Shown: positions 42,460 through 52,130 of the stretch, piece by piece | How positions within the stretch are numbered: the stretch's first letter is position 1 | Layout: every line of letters starts with the position of its first letter | Assembly: GCF_947500405.1 (NCBI RefSeq) | Contig: NZ_CANMRY010000004.1 | Span: 248,001 to 312,000 of the forward strand | Source of the DNA: an uncultured Maribacter sp. | Lineage (GTDB): Bacteria > Bacteroidota > Bacteroidia > Flavobacteriales > Flavobacteriaceae | DNA length: 64,000 bases | Direction: 5' to 3' | Notes under the pieces: generated by a model | What the model saw: the letters and a program-made list of their open reading frames with translations, nothing else | Database searches by the model: none | What the model was told of the DNA's origin: nothing | Program-made: the position numbers and the translations under genes

Positions 42460-43203
42460 ATGAATGTAAAATACATAGATATTAATTGCGATGTAGGTGA
42501 GGGGGTTGCAAATGAATCTGATTTGTTTCCGTTTCTTACTTCTTGTAATGTTGCTTGTGGAGGGCATTTTGGTACAAAAGAAACTATGAAGACAACAGTA
42601 GATTTAGCAGTAAAATATGGAGTTAAAATAGGAGTGCATCCATCTTACCCAGATAAAGAGAATTTTGGAAGAGCTTCTATAAATATATCTAAAAATGCAT
42701 TTGTTAATTCTATAAAAGAACAAATAAGTAATTTTTTAAGTGTTTTAAATGAAAAGAAAGTTGTTTTGCATCATATTAAACCACATGGTGCTTTGTATAA
42801 TGATTTGGTTAAGAATAAAGAACTTGCCCAAACTTTTTTGGAAAGTATTTTAGCTTATAAAGAAAAGGCTTTAGTGTATTCGCCTTATAACTCAGTAATT
42901 GCAAAAGAAGCTTTAAAACAAGGTTTTAAGGTAAAATATGAAGCTTTTGCAGATAGAAACTATAATTCTGATTTAAGTTTGGTATCTAGAAAACAAAAAA
43001 ATGCCTTAATAAGTAACTCTAAATCTGTGTTAGAACATATAAGTGTAATGTTGTTTCAGGAAAAAGTAAAAGTTATGTCAGGAGATTTAGTGGCAATACA
43101 AGCAAGTACTTTTTGTGTTCATGGAGATAGTTCTAATACATTAGATATTTTAACCTACCTTTCTAAGGAATTGCCAAAACTAAATATATTAAAAAGTGTC
43201 TAA
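42460..43203 (+). CDS. pxpA: 5-oxoprolinase subunit A (LamB/YcsF family)
   Basis: PxpA, with PxpB and PxpC, hydrolyses 5-oxoproline to glutamate using ATP. The 247-residue protein starts INCDVGEG and contains FLTSCNVACGGHFG, VGIHPSYPDKENFGR-type sequence and LHHIKPHGALYND, all hallmarks of the family. pxpB overlaps its end by 8 bases; order A-B-C, one transcript. Confidence 0.96.
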   Translation: MNVKYIDINCDVGEGVANESDLFPFLTSCNVACGGHFGTKETMKTTVDLAVKYGVKIGVHPSYPDKENFGRASINISKNAFVNSIKEQISNFLSVLNEKKVVLHHIKPHGALYNDLVKNKELAQTFLESILAYKEKALVYSPYNSVIAKEALKQGFKVKYEAFADRNYNSDLSLVSRKQKNALISNSKSVLEHISVMLFQEKVKVMSGDLVAIQASTFCVHGDSSNTLDILTYLSKELPKLNILKSV

Positions 43204-43936
43204 CTATACCATTTCTATAAGACCATTTGGACAGCATGCTATACTAATAGAATGGCCAAATATTGTTGATGAAGCTATTTTGGAAGATATTTTACAGTTT
43301 AAGACCTATTTAGCAAAGAATTTTTTATTTCCAGAGAAATGGGAAATCATACCATCATACAACTCTTTAACATTAGTAGAAAGAAATTTTCCAATAAATT
43401 TTAATGTGTTAAAACATAATATAAAGCAATGGTATTCTAAAAAAAGTGCCGTTGAAATTAAAAGAGAAAAGAATTTATGGAAATTACCTGTGTGTTATGA
43501 CACTGATTTTGGAGTAGATTTAGAAGAAGTGGCAAGTACTGTAAATAAAAGCGTAGAAGAAGTAATAGCATTGCATACTAAACAATCGTATACGATTTAT
43601 GGCATAGGTTTTCTTCCAGGTTTTATGTATTTGGGAGGTTTACCTGCAGATTTAGAAGTAAGTAGAAGGGAAGTCCCAAGGCAAAAAGTACTAAAAGGAT
43701 CTGTAGGTTTAGCAGGTAAACAAACTGGAATTTACCCTCAACAATCCCCTGGAGGGTGGAATATAATTGGTAGTTGCCCTGTATCTATGTTTAAAGTAAC
43801 AAGAGAAAACCCAGTATTTGTTAGTGTTGGAGATAAAGTTGAGTTCTTTGCTATAGAGAGAGCAGAATATAATTTATGTGCTATAGAAAATGAAGCTGGA
43901 GTGTATACTATTCAAAAAATTAAAATAGATGCTTAA
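43196..43936 (+). CDS. pxpB: 5-oxoprolinase subunit B (KipI family)
   Basis: The 246-residue protein carries the allophanate-hydrolase subunit 1 signature: IRPFGQHAILIEW, HTKQSYTIYGIGFLPGFMYLGGL (about 123-145), VPRQKVLKGSVGLAGKQTGIYPQQSPGGWNIIG. It forms the PxpBC complex. It overlaps pxpA and pxpC by 8 bases on each side. Confidence 0.96.
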   Translation: MSNYTISIRPFGQHAILIEWPNIVDEAILEDILQFKTYLAKNFLFPEKWEIIPSYNSLTLVERNFPINFNVLKHNIKQWYSKKSAVEIKREKNLWKLPVCYDTDFGVDLEEVASTVNKSVEEVIALHTKQSYTIYGIGFLPGFMYLGGLPADLEVSRREVPRQKVLKGSVGLAGKQTGIYPQQSPGGWNIIGSCPVSMFKVTRENPVFVSVGDKVEFFAIERAEYNLCAIENEAGVYTIQKIKIDA

Positions 43937-44768
43937 AGTATTAGAGCAAGGTTTATTTACAACCTTACAAGACCAAGGAAGGTTTGGGTTTAAAGATAAA
44001 GGGGTACCAGTATCGGGTTCTATGGATACATACACCACTAAGGCTATAAATACTTTATTAGAGAATGCTTCCAATGCAGCGGTTCTAGAAATAACAATGA
44101 CTGGACCTACGTTAGAATTTAAAGCACCTACCTATATATGTATTGGTGGTGCAAATTTTGTAGTAGCATTAAACAATGAGCCAATTTCTCTATACAAAAT
44201 ATATAAAGTAAAAGCCGGTGATGTGCTTTCTTATGGTAAATTAAACCTAGGTTTTAGGGGGTATTTAGGAATAAAAGGTGGTTTTAAATCTACTGTAATT
44301 TTAAATAGCTCTTCCTATTACTATCCAATAACAAAGTCTCGTTGTGTTAAAAAAGGGGAAGAATTAGATTATGAGGAGTGTCAAGACTTTAACCCAAAGA
44401 TTTCTGAAATAAAAATAAGTTCTATTTTAAATAAAAATATACTAGAAATTGCAAAAGGTCCAGAATATAACCTTTTAAATCCGTCACAAATACAACAAAT
44501 ATTTACGACTATATTTTCTATATCTAATCAAAATGATAGAATGGCATATCAACTTCAAGAAAATATAGAAGGGATAAGTTATTCTATGTTAACATCAGCA
44601 ACATTTCCAGGAACCATACAATTAACGCCATCCGGAAAGTTAATTATTCTTATGAAAGACGGACAAACAACAGGAGGCTACCCTAGAATATTACAGTTAA
44701 CTGATAGAGCAATTTGTGTTTTGGCACAAAAAAAGTATGGAGATACAGTACGTTTTAAGTTGGTATAG
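43929..44768 (+). CDS. pxpC: 5-oxoprolinase subunit C (KipA / biotin-dependent carboxyltransferase-like family)
   Basis: The 279-residue protein shows the allophanate-hydrolase subunit 2 fold: LEQGLFTTLQDQGRFGFKDKGVPVSGSMD (about 4-32), EITMTGPTLEF, CIGGANF, LGIKGGF, and the C-terminal ILMKDGQTTGGYPRI. It is at the short end for PxpC proteins but complete. Last gene of the pxpABC operon, 115 bases before a strong terminator. Confidence 0.95.
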   Translation: MLKVLEQGLFTTLQDQGRFGFKDKGVPVSGSMDTYTTKAINTLLENASNAAVLEITMTGPTLEFKAPTYICIGGANFVVALNNEPISLYKIYKVKAGDVLSYGKLNLGFRGYLGIKGGFKSTVILNSSSYYYPITKSRCVKKGEELDYEECQDFNPKISEIKISSILNKNILEIAKGPEYNLLNPSQIQQIFTTIFSISNQNDRMAYQLQENIEGISYSMLTSATFPGTIQLTPSGKLIILMKDGQTTGGYPRILQLTDRAICVLAQKKYGDTVRFKLV

Positions 44769-44883
44769 AAATAGGATATTAAGAAAAGAATAAGTATTAT
44801 TGTCTCATGAAAATAATAAAAACAATAGTTAGTATTAATATTATTGTCCCGTAACTGGGATGGTATAGTATTCTATTGTTTGG

Positions 44884-44922
44884 AAGCCTGTATCATAAAA
44901 TTTATGATACAGGCTTTTTTTA
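44884..44922 (+). terminator. Terminator of pxpABC
   Basis: A 16-bp perfect stem beginning AAGCCTGTATCATAAA pairs with its inverse around an A and is followed by a T run. A stem this long could also work in the opposite direction. Confidence 0.88.
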
Positions 44923-45041
44923 TGACCTAAATATTAGAAGTGAAAACTATTGAATATGATATGAAAGCACGTATTAATTGTTTGATTATAAGTTAGTTAA
45001 TTAAAATTGATTAGACTTGAATTTGAACCAATAAAAAGTAT

Positions 45042-45075
45042 AAACCAAATTGGTTTCAGTAAAGAATTATATTTG
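45042..45075 (+). promoter_or_regulatory. Possible ilv promoter with overlapping palindrome
   Basis: AAACCAA-A-TTGGTTT (45042-45056) is a perfect dyad; its TTG (45050-45052) could serve as a -33 box for TATATTTG at 45068-45075. The 15-base spacing is short for the consensus. A dyad over a promoter is typical of an operator. Confidence 0.35.
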
Positions 45076-45124
45076 ATTTGTTAAGAGTATCCAAGGAATA
45101 TATAAAATAGAAAGATTAGTATAA

Positions 45125-46801
45125 ATGGAATTAAATAAATACAGTAAAAACGTTACTCAAGATCCAACACAACCGGCAGCACAAGCAATGTTATATGCTA
45201 TTGGTTTTAAAGATGAAGATTTTAATAAACCATTAGTAGGTATTGCAAGTACTGGTTACGAAGGTAACCCTTGTAATATGCACTTAAATGATTTAGCAAA
45301 ATTGGTGAAAGAAGGAGTTAACTCTAAAGAAACTGTAGGCTTAATTTTTAATACCATTGGTGTTAGTGATGGTATATCTATGGGTACACCAGGAATGCGT
45401 TTTTCCCTTCCTTCTAGAGATATTATTGCAGATTCTATGGAAACGGTAGTACAAGGAATGTCTTATGATGCTCTAGTTACTGTTGTAGGTTGTGATAAAA
45501 ATATGCCTGGAGCTTTAATGGCTATGTTGCGATTAAATCGTCCTGCAATTTTAGTGTATGGAGGAACAATAGAATCTGGTTGTCATAATGATCGAAAGTT
45601 AGACATTGTATCTGCATTTGAAGCATGGGGAGAAAAAGTAGCAGGCACTATGGATGAAAAAAATTATAAATCCATCATTAAGAAATCTGTGCCAGGAGCA
45701 GGTGCTTGTGGAGGTATGTATACGGCAAATACTATGGCCTCTGCAATAGAAGCATTAGGAATGTCTTTGCCTTACAATTCTTCTAACCCAGCAATTAGTA
45801 ATAATAAAGAAGAAGAATGTATTGCTGCAGGAAAACAAATGCGTTTACTTATAGAAAAAGATATAAAACCTTTAGATATTGTTACTCGTAAATCATTAGA
45901 AAATGCTATTCGTTTAGTAACTATTATGGGAGGTTCTACAAATGCAGTATTACATTTTTTAGCAATTGCTAGAGCTGCAGATATAGATTTTACTTTAAAA
46001 GATTTTCAGCATATAAGTGACACTACACCATTTATTGCAGATTTAAAGCCAAGTGGTAAATATTTAATGGAAGATGTTCATAGAATAGGAGGAATACCAG
46101 CAGTTTTAAAATATTTATTAAAGAATGGTCTTTTACATGGAGACTGTTTAACTGTAACAGGAAAAACATTAGCGGAAAATTTAGAAAATGTTCCAGATTT
46201 AGAAGAAGGTCAAGATGTTATTATGCCTTTAGATAAGCCAATTAAAGAAACAGGGCATTTAAGAATGTTATACGGTAATTTAGCAGAGAATGGTTCTGTA
46301 GCAAAAATTACAGGAAAAGAAGGTTTGTTGTTTAAAGGAACAGCAAAAGTCTTTGATAGTGAGTATGACGCTAATGATGCTATACGAGGAGGTAAAGTAG
46401 AAAAAGGAAATGTAGTCGTCATTAGATATGAAGGACCTAAAGGAGGACCAGGAATGCCAGAAATGTTAAAACCAACTGCAGCAATTATGGGAGCTGGTTT
46501 AGGTAAAGACGTAGCGTTAATAACAGATGGTCGTTTCTCAGGAGGAACTCACGGTTTTGTTGTTGGGCACATATCTCCAGAAGCGCAAGAAGGCGGTGCA
46601 ATAGGTTTGGTAAAAGATGGGGATGTAATTGTAATAGATGCAGAAACAAACTCTATAAATGTTGAAGTGTCTAAGGAAGAATTAGAAAAACGTAAAGAAG
46701 CATGGGTAGAACCAGCTTTAAAGTTTAAAAAAGGGGTATTGTATAAATATGCTCGATCAGTATCTTCTGCTGCGCAAGGATGTGTAACAGATGAGTTTTA
46801 G
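45125..46801 (+). CDS. ilvD: Dihydroxy-acid dehydratase
   Basis: IlvD dehydrates 2,3-dihydroxy acids in valine and isoleucine synthesis using an Fe-S cluster. The 558-residue protein shows [19 protein letters not shown] and [13 protein letters not shown] cluster/active-site motifs and the C-terminal [14 protein letters not shown] and [20 protein letters not shown]. It is the first gene of ilvD-ilvB-ilvN-ilvC-ilvA, with 57 bases to ilvB. Confidence 0.98.
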   Translation: MELNKYSKNVTQDPTQPAAQAMLYAIGFKDEDFNKPLVGIASTGYEGNPCNMHLNDLAKLVKEGVNSKETVGLIFNTIGVSDGISMGTPGMRFSLPSRDIIADSMETVVQGMSYDALVTVVGCDKNMPGALMAMLRLNRPAILVYGGTIESGCHNDRKLDIVSAFEAWGEKVAGTMDEKNYKSIIKKSVPGAGACGGMYTANTMASAIEALGMSLPYNSSNPAISNNKEEECIAAGKQMRLLIEKDIKPLDIVTRKSLENAIRLVTIMGGSTNAVLHFLAIARAADIDFTLKDFQHISDTTPFIADLKPSGKYLMEDVHRIGGIPAVLKYLLKNGLLHGDCLTVTGKTLAENLENVPDLEEGQDVIMPLDKPIKETGHLRMLYGNLAENGSVAKITGKEGLLFKGTAKVFDSEYDANDAIRGGKVEKGNVVVIRYEGPKGGPGMPEMLKPTAAIMGAGLGKDVALITDGRFSGGTHGFVVGHISPEAQEGGAIGLVKDGDVIVIDAETNSINVEVSKEELEKRKEAWVEPALKFKKGVLYKYARSVSSAAQGCVTDEF

Positions 46802-46858
46802 AACATTAATTAATTTAATTAACCCGTAAAAATCTGAAAAGATTGTTGGGTAAGGCTT

Positions 46859-48589
46859 ATGGAAACATTAAAAGCAAAAAATAAAGAAACTAAAAAAACT
46901 ACTATGAAAATTAGTGGAGCAGAAGCTATAATTCATTGTTTATTAGAAGAGGGAGTAGATTTAATTTATGGATACCCTGGAGGAGCAATTATGCCTGTTT
47001 ATGATGAGTTGTATAAATTTCAGGATAAATTAACACATATTTTAGCTCGTCATGAGCAAGGAGCTACACATGCAGCACAAGGCTATGCTAGAGTAACTGG
47101 TAAAGTAGGTGTTGCAATGGCAACTTCTGGACCTGGAGCAACAAATTTAGTGACAGGTATTGCAGATGCTCAGATAGATTCTACTCCTATGGTATGTGTT
47201 ACAGGGCAAGTATTTAGACACTTATTAGGGTCTGATGCTTTTCAAGAAACAGATATTATTGGAATTTCTACTCCAGTAACAAAATGGAATTATCAAATTA
47301 CAAAAGCATCTGAAATTCCAGAAATAATGGCTAAAGCATTTTATTTAGCTCGTTCTGGAAGACCAGGTCCTGTTTTAGTAGATATTACTAAAAACGCACA
47401 ATTAGAAGAATTTGAATTTTCTTATGAAAAATGTACAGGTGTGCGTAGTTATAACCCTGTTCCAAAACCAAAGCTAGATGCAATAGATGCTGCTGCAGAA
47501 TTAATAAATAATGCTAAAAAACCATTTATTGTTTTTGGTCAAGGAGTAATTTTAGGAAAAGCAGAAGCAGAGCTAAAAGCATTAGTAGAAAAAGCTGGAA
47601 TACCAGCAGCTTGGACAATATTAGGTTTATCTGCAATGGATACAGACCATCCTTTAAATGTTGGTATGGTTGGTATGCATGGTAACTATGGTCCAAATGT
47701 ATTAACAAATGAATGCGATGTATTAGTAGCAATAGGAATGCGTTTTGATGACCGTGTTACAGGTAGGTTAGACGATTATGCTAAACAAGCAAAAGTTATT
47801 CATTTTGAAATAGACCCAGCAGAGATAAATAAAAATGTAATGTCTGATGTGGCGGTATTAGGAGATTCTAAAAAAACATTAGAATTAATTTTACCAAAAA
47901 TTAAGGAAAATAAGCACGATGCTTGGCATAATGAATTCAAAGAAAAATATAAAGTTGAATTTGACCAAGTAATAAATGACCAACTTAACCCAACAAAAGA
48001 GGGGTTAACTATGGGAGAAGTGCTAAAAGAAATAAATATAGCATCAGAAAATAAAGCCGTAATTGTCTCAGATGTTGGACAACACCAAATGTTTGCTTGT
48101 AGGTATGCAAAATTTAACCAGAGTAAAAGTAATATTACTTCTGGTGGCCTAGGAACAATGGGATTTGCATTACCAGCAGCTATTGGCGCAAAAATGGGAG
48201 CAATGGATCGTGAAGTTGTTGCTATTATTGGAGACGGTGGATACCAAATGACAATACAAGAACTTGGCGTAATAAACCAACATAATGTACCTGTTAAGAT
48301 AGTTGTGTTAAATAATGAGCACTTAGGGATGGTGCGCCAATGGCAAGAATTATTTTTTGATAAAAGATACGCATCTACAGTAATGACAAACCCAGATTTT
48401 GTAAAAATTGCAGAAGGGTATCATATTAAAGCAACTAGAATCTCTAAAAGAGAGAATTTAAAAGCTGCTATAGAAGAAATGATAGCTTTTAAAGGACCTT
48501 ATTTCTTAGAAGTATGCGTAGAGAAAGAAGACAATGTGTTTCCAATGATTCCTTCAGGAGCTTCTGTATCAGAAATTAGATTAAAATAA
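46859..48589 (+). CDS. ilvB: Acetolactate synthase, large (catalytic) subunit
   Basis: This ThDP-dependent enzyme condenses pyruvate with pyruvate or 2-oxobutyrate. The 576-residue protein has the catalytic Glu in ARHEQGATHAAQGYAR, SGPGATNLVTGIADAQIDSTPM, and the ThDP/Mg motif GDGGYQMTIQELG...VKIVVLNNEHLGMVRQW. The N-terminal 18 residues before MKISGAEA are charged; MKISGAEA (46904) is an alternative start. Pairs with ilvN 48 bases downstream. Confidence 0.97.
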   Translation: METLKAKNKETKKTTMKISGAEAIIHCLLEEGVDLIYGYPGGAIMPVYDELYKFQDKLTHILARHEQGATHAAQGYARVTGKVGVAMATSGPGATNLVTGIADAQIDSTPMVCVTGQVFRHLLGSDAFQETDIIGISTPVTKWNYQITKASEIPEIMAKAFYLARSGRPGPVLVDITKNAQLEEFEFSYEKCTGVRSYNPVPKPKLDAIDAAAELINNAKKPFIVFGQGVILGKAEAELKALVEKAGIPAAWTILGLSAMDTDHPLNVGMVGMHGNYGPNVLTNECDVLVAIGMRFDDRVTGRLDDYAKQAKVIHFEIDPAEINKNVMSDVAVLGDSKKTLELILPKIKENKHDAWHNEFKEKYKVEFDQVINDQLNPTKEGLTMGEVLKEINIASENKAVIVSDVGQHQMFACRYAKFNQSKSNITSGGLGTMGFALPAAIGAKMGAMDREVVAIIGDGGYQMTIQELGVINQHNVPVKIVVLNNEHLGMVRQWQELFFDKRYASTVMTNPDFVKIAEGYHIKATRISKRENLKAAIEEMIAFKGPYFLEVCVEKEDNVFPMIPSGASVSEIRLK

Positions 48590-48637
48590 ACGTATTAATA
48601 TATTGCTATACAAGCAAAATAGATAAGAGAAAAACCA

Positions 48638-49165
48638 ATGGAAAAAGAAACGTATACCGTATCGGTTTATTCAGAAAATAATGTTGGATTACTTAATAGA
48701 ATATCAGGGATTTTCCTAAAACGTCATGTTAATGTAGAAAGCCTTAATGTTTCTAAATCAGAAATAGACGGAGTTTCTAAATTCACAATTGTCATTGTAG
48801 AGAATAAAGAAAATGCTAGAAAGATTGTTGGTCAAATAGAAAAGCAAATAGAAGTTATTAAGGCCTATTATCATAAAAATGATGAAACCATATACCAAGA
48901 ATCTGCTTTGTTTAAAATTAAATCGAGCTTACTTTTTGATGAAAGACAAATTCAAAATATTATAAAAGAAAGTAATTCGGAAATTGTAACGGTTTCTAGA
49001 GAATTTTTTGTTCTTTCAAAAACAGGAAGACGTTATGAGGTAGATGCTATGCATGATTTATTAAAACCTTTTGGAATAATGCAATTTGTAAGATCTGGTA
49101 GAATAGCGGTTACAAAAGAAGAAATGCCAATAACGGCATTATTAAAAGAATTTAATCAAAACTAA
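48638..49165 (+). CDS. ilvN: Acetolactate synthase, small (regulatory) subunit
   Basis: The 175-residue protein has an N-terminal ACT domain (YTVSVYSENNVGLLNRISGIFLKR, about 5-80), which binds the feedback inhibitor valine, and a C-terminal regulatory domain. In line with its family it should activate IlvB and confer feedback control. ilvC follows after 30 bases. Confidence 0.96.
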   Translation: MEKETYTVSVYSENNVGLLNRISGIFLKRHVNVESLNVSKSEIDGVSKFTIVIVENKENARKIVGQIEKQIEVIKAYYHKNDETIYQESALFKIKSSLLFDERQIQNIIKESNSEIVTVSREFFVLSKTGRRYEVDAMHDLLKPFGIMQFVRSGRIAVTKEEMPITALLKEFNQN

Positions 49166-49195
49166 ATAAATTAAAAACACTTAATAAGTACACAA

Positions 49196-50671
49196 ATGGC
49201 AAATTATTTTAATACACTATCATTAAGAGATAAGCTTACACAGTTGGGAAAATGTAGGTTTATGGAATCTACAGAATTCTCTGATGGTGTATCTGCATTA
49301 AAAGGGAAAAAAGTTGTAATTATAGGTTGTGGCGCGCAAGGCCTTAACCAAGGGTTAAATATGAGAGATTCTGGCTTAGATGTTTCTTATACTTTAAGAG
49401 ATGCAGCTATAAAAGAAAAAAGACAATCTTTTAAAAATGCTTCAGAAAACGGATTTACAGTAGGTACTTACCAAGAGTTAATACCTACAGCAGATTTATT
49501 AATAAACTTAACTCCAGATAAGCAACATACTGCAGTAGTAGAAGCAGTCATGCCATTAATGAAAAAAGGAGCTACGCTTTCTTATTCTCATGGTTTTAAT
49601 ATTGTAGAAGAAGGTATGCAAGTAAGAGAAGATCTTACTGTAATTATGGTAGCACCTAAAAGTCCTGGTTCTGAAGTAAGAGAAGAATATAAAAGAGGAT
49701 TTGGTGTACCAACTTTAATTGCAGTTCACCCAGAAAATGATCCTCAAGGAAAAGGTTTAGCAGAAGCTAAAGCTTATGCTGTTGGTACAGGTGGAGATAG
49801 AGCAGGAGTTTTAGAATCTTCTTTTGTAGCTGAAGTAAAGTCTGATTTAATGGGAGAGCAAACTATTTTATGTGGTTTGTTGCAAACAGGTTCCATTCTT
49901 TGTTTTGATAAAATGATTGAAAAAGGAATAGACGCAGGTTATGCTTCTAAACTTATTCAGTACGGATGGGAAACTGTTACAGAAGGTCTTAAATATGGAG
50001 GAATTACTAATATGATGGATCGTTTATCTAACCCAGCAAAAATAAAAGCTTTTGAATTATCAGAAGAGTTAAAAGATATTATGCGTCCATTATTCCAAAA
50101 ACATATGGATGATATTATGGAAGGTGAGTTTTCTAAAACTATGATGGAAGACTGGGCTAATGATGATAAAAATTTATTAGGATGGAGAGCTGCAACAGGA
50201 GAAACTGCTTTTGAAAAAACTACAGCTGGTTCTGTAGAGATTTCTGAGCAAGAATTTTATGATAACGGTGTGCTTATGGTAGCAATGGTAAGAGCTGGTG
50301 TAGAGTTAGCTTTTGAAGCTATGACAGATTCTGGAATTATTGGAGAGTCTGCTTATTACGAGTCGTTACATGAAACTCCATTAATTGCAAATACAATTGC
50401 AAGAAAAAAATTATTTGAAATGAACAGAGTAATTTCTGATACTGCAGAGTATGGTTGTTATTTATTTGACCATGCTTGTAAGCCTTTATTAGTAGACTTT
50501 ATGAAGAATATAGATACTGATGTTATTGGTAAAAACTATGGAGAAGGTAAAGATTCTGGCGTAGATAATGCTAAATTAATTGAAGTAAATAAAGCACTAA
50601 GAGAGCACCCAGTAGAAATTGTAGGAGCAAGATTAAGAGCTTCTATGACAGCTATGAAACCAATTGTATAA
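49196..50671 (+). CDS. ilvC: Ketol-acid reductoisomerase, class II (long form)
   Basis: IlvC isomerises and reduces acetolactate with NADPH. At 491 residues it is the long, class II (E. coli-like) form with a duplicated knotted C-terminal domain. The Rossmann motif [17 protein letters not shown] lies at about 43-60, the TLRD/RQSF cofactor-phosphate region follows, and metal ligands fall in [14 protein letters not shown] and FDHACKPLL. Fourth gene of the ilv operon. Confidence 0.97.
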   Translation: MANYFNTLSLRDKLTQLGKCRFMESTEFSDGVSALKGKKVVIIGCGAQGLNQGLNMRDSGLDVSYTLRDAAIKEKRQSFKNASENGFTVGTYQELIPTADLLINLTPDKQHTAVVEAVMPLMKKGATLSYSHGFNIVEEGMQVREDLTVIMVAPKSPGSEVREEYKRGFGVPTLIAVHPENDPQGKGLAEAKAYAVGTGGDRAGVLESSFVAEVKSDLMGEQTILCGLLQTGSILCFDKMIEKGIDAGYASKLIQYGWETVTEGLKYGGITNMMDRLSNPAKIKAFELSEELKDIMRPLFQKHMDDIMEGEFSKTMMEDWANDDKNLLGWRAATGETAFEKTTAGSVEISEQEFYDNGVLMVAMVRAGVELAFEAMTDSGIIGESAYYESLHETPLIANTIARKKLFEMNRVISDTAEYGCYLFDHACKPLLVDFMKNIDTDVIGKNYGEGKDSGVDNAKLIEVNKALREHPVEIVGARLRASMTAMKPIV

Positions 50672-50677
50672 ATAAAT

Positions 50678-50703
50678 TCCCTCCCTTGGGAGAACTTGAG
50701 GGA
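50678..50703 (+). repeat. Competing hairpins between ilvC and ilvA
   Basis: TCCCTC (50678-50683) can pair with GAGGGA (50698-50703), or CTCCC with GGGAG inside it (50681-50692). The two folds exclude each other. There is no T run, so it is not a standard terminator; it may affect RNA processing or ilvA expression. Confidence 0.4.
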
Positions 50704-50714
50704 GTACAAAACCT

Positions 50715-51965
50715 ATGACGTACTTCCCAACAATTGAGAATATTAAGAAAGCGGCGATAAACATTCAGCAAGTAGTGGATGTTACGCCGCTTTCTTTTAG
50801 TTTACGACTTTCTAAAGAATATAATGCAAGTATTTCTCTAAAAAGAGAAGATTTGCAAAGTGTACGCTCTTATAAAATTAGAGGAGCATATAATAAAATA
50901 AATTCCCTTTCTAAAAAAGAAAGAGATAACGGAATTGTATGTGCGAGTGCTGGTAATCATGCGCAAGGAGTAGCTTATGCATGTAATTATTTAGGTATTA
51001 AGGGTACAATATATATGCCAGCTGTAACTCCAAAACAGAAAGTAGAACAAACAAAATTATTTGGAGAGAGTTGGGTTACTGTTGTTTTAGAAGGAGATAC
51101 TTTTGATGATTCTTACATAGCTGCAATGCAATATTGCGAAATAGAGAATAAAACTTTTATACACCCTTTTGATGACCCTAAAATTATTGAAGGACAAGGG
51201 ACAGTTGGTTTAGAAATTTTAAATCAAACCAAAAAACCTATAGATTACATTTTTGTGCCAGTTGGCGGTGGCGGATTAGCTTCGGGCTTAATTGGTGTTG
51301 TAAAAGCAGCATCTCCCAATACTAAAATAATAGGAGTAGAGCCGCAAGGAGCTCCCTCTATGAAAACGTCAATAGATAATAATATAAATACGGAGCTCAA
51401 AAAAATAGATAAGTTTGTAGATGGTGCGGCCGTAAAAAGAGTAGGAGACCACACTTTTACTATTTGTAAGGAGAACTTACATAAGATGGTAACTGTAGCA
51501 GAAGGTAAAGTGTGTCAAACCATATTAGATTTATACAATAGAGATGCTATTGTTGTAGAACCAGCAGGAGCTTTAACTATTACATGCTTGGATATTTTTA
51601 AAGAAGAAATAAAAGGAAAAAATATAGTCTGTGTAATTAGTGGTAGTAATAACGATATTTCTAGAACTGCTGAAATTAAAGAAAGAGCCTTGCTATATGG
51701 AAAATTAAAACATTATTTTATTGTTCGTTTCCCACAACGTCCAGGCGCACTAAAAGAATTTGTGGCTGAAATTTTAGGGCCAACAGATGATATTACTCAT
51801 TTTGAGTACTCCAAAAAATCTAATAAAGAAAATGCTCCCGCAGTAGTTGGAATAGAATTAAAAACTCCATCCGATTTACCTCCTTTAATTAAGAGAATGA
51901 AAGAGAATAATTTTTTTGGAGAGTACTTAAATGATAAGCCAGACCTTTTTCAATATTTGGTATAA
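50715..51965 (+). CDS. ilvA: Threonine dehydratase, biosynthetic
   Basis: IlvA deaminates threonine to 2-oxobutyrate, the first committed step to isoleucine. The 416-residue PLP enzyme has the PLP Lys54 in SVRSYKIRGAYN, CASAGNHAQGVAY, and the glycine loop PVGGGGLASG. A single C-terminal ACT-like regulatory domain (about 335-416, KHYFIVRFPQRPGALKEFV) is present, shorter than the double domain of E. coli IlvA. Being last in the ilv operon supports the biosynthetic rather than catabolic role. Confidence 0.95.
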   Translation: MTYFPTIENIKKAAINIQQVVDVTPLSFSLRLSKEYNASISLKREDLQSVRSYKIRGAYNKINSLSKKERDNGIVCASAGNHAQGVAYACNYLGIKGTIYMPAVTPKQKVEQTKLFGESWVTVVLEGDTFDDSYIAAMQYCEIENKTFIHPFDDPKIIEGQGTVGLEILNQTKKPIDYIFVPVGGGGLASGLIGVVKAASPNTKIIGVEPQGAPSMKTSIDNNINTELKKIDKFVDGAAVKRVGDHTFTICKENLHKMVTVAEGKVCQTILDLYNRDAIVVEPAGALTITCLDIFKEEIKGKNIVCVISGSNNDISRTAEIKERALLYGKLKHYFIVRFPQRPGALKEFVAEILGPTDDITHFEYSKKSNKENAPAVVGIELKTPSDLPPLIKRMKENNFFGEYLNDKPDLFQYLV

Positions 51966-52000
51966 TAACATATATTGTTTCTTTCATGATATTATAAATT

Positions 52001-52016
52001 ACGAAAACGTTTTCGT
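52001..52016. promoter_or_regulatory. LacI-family-type operator upstream of gapN
   Basis: ACGAAAACGTTTTCGT is a perfect 16-bp palindrome with the central CG expected of LacI/CcpA-family sites. It lies 36 bases after ilvA and 115 bases before the gapN ATG. No loop and no T run, so it is not a terminator. Confidence 0.6.
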
Positions 52017-52130
52017 GTTTAACACTTTAAAAATTGGGTATTTTAGAGAGGTCTTTACTTTTTGTTTTTTACTAACTTAGTTGTGTAGAATTAAGTTTTA
52101 ATAAGACAAATTCATAAAAATATAACACAT

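Larger units (their letters stand above)
44769..45124. other. 356-base intergenic region between pxpC and ilvD
   Basis: It contains the pxp terminator (44884-44922), an 11-codon Ile/Leu-containing mini-ORF (44961-44996), a palindrome (45042-45056) and a -7-like TATATTTG (45068-45075). No gene of ordinary size is present. Confidence 0.6.

Noticed and set aside
52001..52016. Reading the ACGAAAACGTTTTCGT palindrome as the ilvA terminator
   Set aside because: It has no loop and no T run; a symmetric operator explains it better.
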